Shown one piece after another: positions 13,976 to 17,818 of a stretch of 17,818 bases of DNA; the first letter of the stretch is position 1; each line of letters starts with the position of its first letter. The translations under genes were made by a program, and so were the position numbers. Source of the stretch: Pseudomonadota bacterium (GTDB lineage: Bacteria; Pseudomonadota; Alphaproteobacteria; Rhizobiales; Xanthobacteraceae). The stretch is taken from contig JAEYTJ010000127.1 in assembly GCA_023434095.1 (NCBI GenBank), positions 1-17,818 of the forward strand. The letters run 5' to 3'. The notes under the pieces were generated by a model, which worked only from the letters and a program-made list of their open reading frames with translations, ran no database searches and was not told the origin of the DNA.

Positions 13976-15349
13976 ATGTCCCACACGCCGAAAGCGCCGC
14001 AGAAGGGTTCGCCGGAGGTTCTCCCGACCGGAGAACTGCTGACGCCGTTCGCGGGCCAGACGGACGATGCGTGGATCGCCGTCATCCGCAAGATGGACGA
14101 GACCTATGCCGAGCTCGTCGCCCAGCAGGTCGCGCTCGAACAGAAGAACGCCGAGCTCGAAGAGGCGCAGACCTTCATCGCCGGGCTGATGTCGTCGATG
14201 ACCGACGTGCTGATCGCCTGCGACCCGTCGGGCCGGATCGAGCAGGTCAACCTCGCCGCCGAGCGCGCCTTTCAGCAGCCGCTGAGGGATCTGGAACGGC
14301 GGCATCTGCGGGACCTCATCGTCGCGCAATCGCCCACCTCGTTCGAGGACCTTCGCGCGACCATCGAGCGGCGCGCGCGCCTCAGCGACCGCGAACTCAT
14401 CTTCGCCACGCCTTCCGGCCCGCTGCCGGTGTCGGTGAATGGCGCGGTGCGGTTCGATTCCCGCGGGAGGGCCGTCGGCATGGTGCTGGTCGGGAGGCCG
14501 ATCGGCGAACTGCGCCAGGCCTATAGCGACCTCGCCGCCGCGCATGAGCGGCTGAAGCAGACGCAGCAGCAACTGGTCCATTCGGAGAAGATGGCCTCGC
14601 TGGGCCGTCTCGTCGCCGGCGTGGCGCATGAGCTCAACAACCCGATCTCCTTCGTCTATGGCAATGCCCACACGCTGAAGCGCTACGGCGCCCGGCTGAC
14701 CGCCTATCTCGATGCGGTGCATGGCGGGGTGAGCGGGCCGGCGCTTTCGCGGCTGCAGGCGGAACTGAAGATCGACACGACGCTGGCCAACATCGCCGGC
14801 ACGCTTGACGGCATGCTGGAAGGCGCCGAGCGGGTCCGCGACATCGTGGCGGACCTGCGCCACTTCTCCTCCGAGCGGCGGGAGGCGTGGGAAGCCTTCG
14901 ACCTCGCGCCGGTGGTCCGTTCGGCGCTGGACTGGGTGGCGAAGGCGCAGAGGCCGGCGATCGAGACGCGCTTCGACATGGCCGACGGGCTCACCGTCAT
15001 CGGCCATTCCGGCCATATCCATCAGGTGCTGATGAACCTGGTGCAGAACGCGCTCGACGCCATGGAGGGGCAGCCCGTCCAGCGGCTGGAGATCACCGGC
15101 CGGGCGGGCGAGATGGTCACGCTCGCCATCCGCGATGCCGGGCCGGGGATCGCACCGGACATCGCCTCGCGCATCTTCGATCCGTTCTTCACCACCAAGG
15201 CGGTGGGGAAGGGGACCGGGCTCGGGCTTTCGATCAGCTACGGCATCGTGCAGGAGCATGGCGGGACGCTGCAAGCCGCCAACCATCCCGACGGCGGGGC
15301 GGTGATGACGCTGGCCCTGCCGGCCGCCCATGCCGCGACCGGAGACTGA
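13976..15349 (+). CDS. hupT: H2-signalling sensor histidine kinase HupT (HoxJ)
   Basis: 457 residues, no membrane segment. N-terminal helix/coiled coil (about 35-68), PAS domain (about 69-175), a second helix (183-208), HisKA with H218 in GVAHELNNPISFVYGN, and HATPase with N box N354/N358 (NLVQNALDA), G1 DAGPGI (387-392), FDPFFTTK and G2 GKGTGLGLSI (411-420). In Rhodobacter capsulatus and Ralstonia the orthologue autophosphorylates and acts on HupR/HoxA, and its activity is set by binding the HupUV/HoxBC hydrogenase. The identification rests on the NtrB-like HELNNPISFVYGN motif and on hupU and hupV directly downstream (4- and 10-base gaps), the hupTUV order known from R. capsulatus. The cognate response regulator is not in the window. 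The ATG at 13976 has a GCAGGTG ribosome site. Confidence 0.93.
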   Translation: MSHTPKAPQKGSPEVLPTGELLTPFAGQTDDAWIAVIRKMDETYAELVAQQVALEQKNAELEEAQTFIAGLMSSMTDVLIACDPSGRIEQVNLAAERAFQQPLRDLERRHLRDLIVAQSPTSFEDLRATIERRARLSDRELIFATPSGPLPVSVNGAVRFDSRGRAVGMVLVGRPIGELRQAYSDLAAAHERLKQTQQQLVHSEKMASLGRLVAGVAHELNNPISFVYGNAHTLKRYGARLTAYLDAVHGGVSGPALSRLQAELKIDTTLANIAGTLDGMLEGAERVRDIVADLRHFSSERREAWEAFDLAPVVRSALDWVAKAQRPAIETRFDMADGLTVIGHSGHIHQVLMNLVQNALDAMEGQPVQRLEITGRAGEMVTLAIRDAGPGIAPDIASRIFDPFFTTKAVGKGTGLGLSISYGIVQEHGGTLQAANHPDGGAVMTLALPAAHAATGD

Positions 15350-15353
15350 CATC

Positions 15354-16376
15354 ATGCTGGCGCCTGCCCACTCCGCGCCCTTCAACGTGCTGTGGATCCA
15401 GTCCGGCGGCTGCGGCGGCTGCACCATGTCGATGCTGTGCGCGGAGGCGCCGGACCTGTCGACCACGCTGGAGACCGCCAATATCCGCCTTCTCTGGCAC
15501 CCCACGCTTTCCGAGGAGACCGGGGCGGAGGCACTGGCGCTGTTCGAGCAGGTGCTGGCCGGCGCCATCCGGCTCGACGCGCTGTGCGTGGAAGGCGCCA
15601 TGCTGCGCGGCCCCAAGGATACCGGGCGCTTCCACCTTCTGGCCGGCACCGGCGTTCCCACCATCGACTGGGTGCGGCGGCTGGCGGCGGTGGCGGAGAA
15701 TGTGGTGGCGGTGGGCACCTGCGCCGCCTATGGCGGCGTCACTGCCGCCGGCGCCAACCCCACCGATGCCTGCGGCCTGCAATATGACGGGCGCCGCGAG
15801 GGCGGGGCGCTCGGCGCGGCCTTCCGCTCCCGCTCCGGCCTGCCGGTCATCAATGTCGCGGGCTGCCCGACGCATCCGAACTGGGTGACGGAGACGCTGA
15901 TGCTGCTGGCGGCGGGGCTGCTGGGGGCGGACGATCTCGATGTCTATCGCCGCCCGCGCTTCTACGCCGACCATCTCGTGCATCATGGCTGCCCGCGCAA
16001 CGAATATTACGAATACAAGGCCAGCGCGGAGAAGATGTCGGACCTCGGCTGCATGATGGAGCATCTGGGCTGCCTAGGCACGCAGGCCCATGCCGATTGC
16101 AACACGCGGCTGTGGAACGGGGAGGGCTCCTGCACGCGCGGCGGCTATGCGTGCATCAACTGCACCGCGCCGGAATTCGAGGAGCCGGGCCACGCCTTCG
16201 TCGAGACGCCGAAGATCGCGGGCATCCCCATCGGCCTGCCCACCGACATGCCAAAGGCGTGGTTCGTGGCACTGTCCACGCTCGCCAAGGCGGCGACGCC
16301 GGAGCGGCTGCGGGTGAACGCGACGAGCGACCATGTGGTGCGCCCGCCCGCCGTGCGGGACATCAAGCGCCGATGA
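15354..16376 (+). CDS. hupU: Regulatory [NiFe] hydrogenase small subunit HupU (HoxB)
   Basis: 340 residues. Carries the Fe-S clusters of the H2 sensor: proximal C20, C23, C123 and C171; distal H210, C213, C233 and C240; medial C249, C260, C267 and C270. It has no Tat signal peptide (it begins MLAPAHSAPFNVLW), which separates sensor from membrane-bound HupS subunits and means it stays in the cytoplasm. It forms a dimer with HupV and relays H2 presence to HupT. An ATG at 15330 would add 8 residues and overlap hupT; the ATG at 15354 is preferred because GGAGA precedes it at normal spacing. The fourth medial cysteine (C260) predicts a 4Fe-4S instead of a 3Fe-4S medial cluster, as reported for regulatory hydrogenases. 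Confidence 0.95.
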   Translation: MLAPAHSAPFNVLWIQSGGCGGCTMSMLCAEAPDLSTTLETANIRLLWHPTLSEETGAEALALFEQVLAGAIRLDALCVEGAMLRGPKDTGRFHLLAGTGVPTIDWVRRLAAVAENVVAVGTCAAYGGVTAAGANPTDACGLQYDGRREGGALGAAFRSRSGLPVINVAGCPTHPNWVTETLMLLAAGLLGADDLDVYRRPRFYADHLVHHGCPRNEYYEYKASAEKMSDLGCMMEHLGCLGTQAHADCNTRLWNGEGSCTRGGYACINCTAPEFEEPGHAFVETPKIAGIPIGLPTDMPKAWFVALSTLAKAATPERLRVNATSDHVVRPPAVRDIKRR

Positions 16377-16386
16377 GTGCAAGGAC

Positions 16387-17818
16387 ATGAGTGAAGGCAC
16401 GACGCGGCTCGTCGTCGGCCCGTTCAACCGGGTCGAGGGCGATCTCGAAGTCCGGCTAGAGACGGCAGGGGGGCGGGTGGAGGCGGCCTTCGTGTCGTCG
16501 CCGCTGTTCCGCGGTTTCGAGCGCATATTGGAGGGCCGCGACCCGCGCGACGCGCTGGTGATCGCGCCGCGCATCTGCGGCATCTGCTCGGTGTCGCAGT
16601 CCCATGCCGCCGCGCTGGCGCTGGCCGGGGTGCAGGGGCTGGCGCCGACCGACAATGGAAGGGTCGCGACCAATCTCATCGTCGCCACGGAGAATGTCGC
16701 CGACCATCTCACCCATTTCCACGTCTTCTTCATGCCGGACTTCGCGCGCGCCTTCTATGCCGACCGGCCGTGGTTCCCGCGCGCCGAGGCCCGGTTCAAG
16801 GCGGCGCAGGGCAGCGCGGTGCGCAAGGCGCTGGAGACGCGGACCACGCTGCTGCACGTGCTCGGCCTCCTCGCCGGGCACTGGCCGCACACGCTGGCGA
16901 TCCAGCCCGGCGGGGTGACGCGCGGCGCGGATGCGCGCGACAAGATGCGCCTCGCGGCAACGCTCGGTGCGGTGCGGCGGGCGCTGGAAGAGGGGCTGTT
17001 CGGGACGAAGCTGGAGCGCGTTGCCGAACTCGCCGCGCGCGAGGAACTGGACCGCTGGCGGGCCGGCGGGCCGGAAGGCGATTTCAGGCTGTTCCTCGAA
17101 ATCGCCGCCGATCTCGACCTCGGCGGGATGGGCCGCGCCTATGACCGCTATCTCAGCTATGGCGCCTATCCCGGCGCCGAGGCACCGCTCTATGGGCGCG
17201 GCATTTTCACGCCCGAGGGTGCGGGCGCGGTGGACACCGACGCGATCGCGGAAGACCATACAAATGCGCGGATGGAGCACCGCACCCATCCGCACCACCC
17301 CTTCGACGGCTCGACCCTGCCGGATGCCGAGGACGAGACCGGCTATAGCTGGTGCAAGGCACCTCGGCTCGGCGGCCTGCCGTTCGAGACCGGCGCAGTG
17401 GCGCGGCAGGTCGTCGACGGCCAGCCCCTGATCCGGGACATCCTGCTCAGCGACGGCGGCAGCGTGCTCGCCCGCGTGGTGGCGCGGCTGGTGGAAACGG
17501 CGCGCACGCTCATCGCCATGGAGCGCTGGGTGCACGAACTTACCCCGGGGGCGCCCTGGTGCGCGCAGGGCACCGTGCCCGACCATGGGAGAGCGGCAGG
17601 GCTGACGGAAGCGGCACGCGGCGCGCTCGGGCACTGGCTGCGGGTGGAGAATGGCCGCATCGCCGGCTACCAGATCATCGCCCCCACCACCTGGAACTTC
17701 TCGCCGCGCGACGGGGCCGGCATGCCCGGGCCGCTGGAAGCGGCACTGGTCGGCGCGCCGGTCCGCCAGGGCGAGACGACGCCGGTGGCGGTCCAGCACA
17801 TCGTCCGCTCCTTCGACC
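16387..17818 (+). CDS. hupV: Regulatory [NiFe] hydrogenase large subunit HupV (HoxC), 3' end cut by window
   Basis: 477 codons visible, still open at the last base. It begins MSEGTTRLVVGPFNRVEGDLE and has the N-terminal NiFe ligand motif RICGIC (C64, C67). The second ligand motif DPCxxC should follow the final visible RSFD, so only about 10-15 residues are missing; whether it lacks the maturation-cleaved C-terminal extension, as H2 sensors do, cannot be seen. I66 and F114 (in HFHVFFMPDF) occupy the positions of the Val and Leu that line the gas channel of standard enzymes; this Ile/Phe pair is known to limit O2 access in Ralstonia HoxC. The ribosome site AAGGA sits only one base before the ATG, unusually close, and no better in-frame start exists. 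Partner of HupU and HupT. Confidence 0.95.
   Translation, partial: MSEGTTRLVVGPFNRVEGDLEVRLETAGGRVEAAFVSSPLFRGFERILEGRDPRDALVIAPRICGICSVSQSHAAALALAGVQGLAPTDNGRVATNLIVATENVADHLTHFHVFFMPDFARAFYADRPWFPRAEARFKAAQGSAVRKALETRTTLLHVLGLLAGHWPHTLAIQPGGVTRGADARDKMRLAATLGAVRRALEEGLFGTKLERVAELAAREELDRWRAGGPEGDFRLFLEIAADLDLGGMGRAYDRYLSYGAYPGAEAPLYGRGIFTPEGAGAVDTDAIAEDHTNARMEHRTHPHHPFDGSTLPDAEDETGYSWCKAPRLGGLPFETGAVARQVVDGQPLIRDILLSDGGSVLARVVARLVETARTLIAMERWVHELTPGAPWCAQGTVPDHGRAAGLTEAARGALGHWLRVENGRIAGYQIIAPTTWNFSPRDGAGMPGPLEAALVGAPVRQGETTPVAVQHIVRSFD

Noticed and set aside
13943..15718. 591-residue minus-strand open frame opposite hupT and hupU
   Set aside because: Antisense to two clearly conserved genes, with no recognisable domain or ribosome site.
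1..17818. CRISPR arrays, tRNA/rRNA genes, insertion sequences, phage or attachment sites
   Set aside because: None seen on either strand: no regular spaced repeats, transposase or integrase frames, or tRNA-like cloverleaf.

Overview
The window is high-GC, densely packed DNA with features typical of an alphaproteobacterium, most likely a Hyphomicrobiales member near Xanthobacteraceae (Xanthobacter, Ancylobacter, Starkeya, Azorhizobium). That placement is an inference from codon use, alphaproteobacterial-style intergenic palindromes and the H2-sensor gene set. No phage, IS, CRISPR, tRNA or rRNA was seen.

Layout. (1) 1-1242: 3' two thirds of thrS. (2) 1259-1448: two abutting palindromic intergenic repeats, then a small exported proline-rich protein on the minus strand (1497-1781). 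(3) 2035-5902, plus strand: a tight signalling operon with a response-regulator/PP2C phosphatase, a PAS-PAS hybrid histidine kinase with two receiver domains, and a stand-alone receiver protein. (4) 6038-7630: a Na/Pi-cotransporter family protein with a PhoU-like tail, preceded by a good PHO-box match. (5) 7656-8440, minus strand: an RsbW-like HATPase and an RsbV-like STAS protein. With the PP2C phosphatase of region 3 these supply all three parts of a partner-switching cascade. (6) 8642-10348, minus strand: an NCS2 (xanthine/uracil family) permease whose C-terminal ~115 residues look like a degenerate RsbW-type HATPase fold. (7) 10587-13882, plus strand: an operator-like palindrome, a promoter candidate, a clear cobalamin riboswitch, a Shine-Dalgarno-sequestering hairpin, and a translationally coupled binding protein-permease-ATPase ABC importer (BtuFCD type). 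(8) 13976-17818: hupT-hupU-hupV, the H2-sensing kinase and the regulatory [NiFe] hydrogenase. hupV runs off the right end just before its last codons.

How it fits together. Regions 3 and 5 probably form one signalling pathway: kinase and receivers set the phosphatase, the phosphatase sets STAS phosphorylation, and STAS captures or releases the HATPase. No sigma factor or other output target is visible in the window. The permease tail next door suggests a transporter-linked version of the same fold. Region 7 is corrinoid uptake under B12 feedback. Region 8 senses H2 and would feed a HupR/HoxA-type regulator that is not in the window. The least described parts are the split partner switch and the permease/HATPase fusion; hupTUV and the B12 importer are known systems with some informative residue details.
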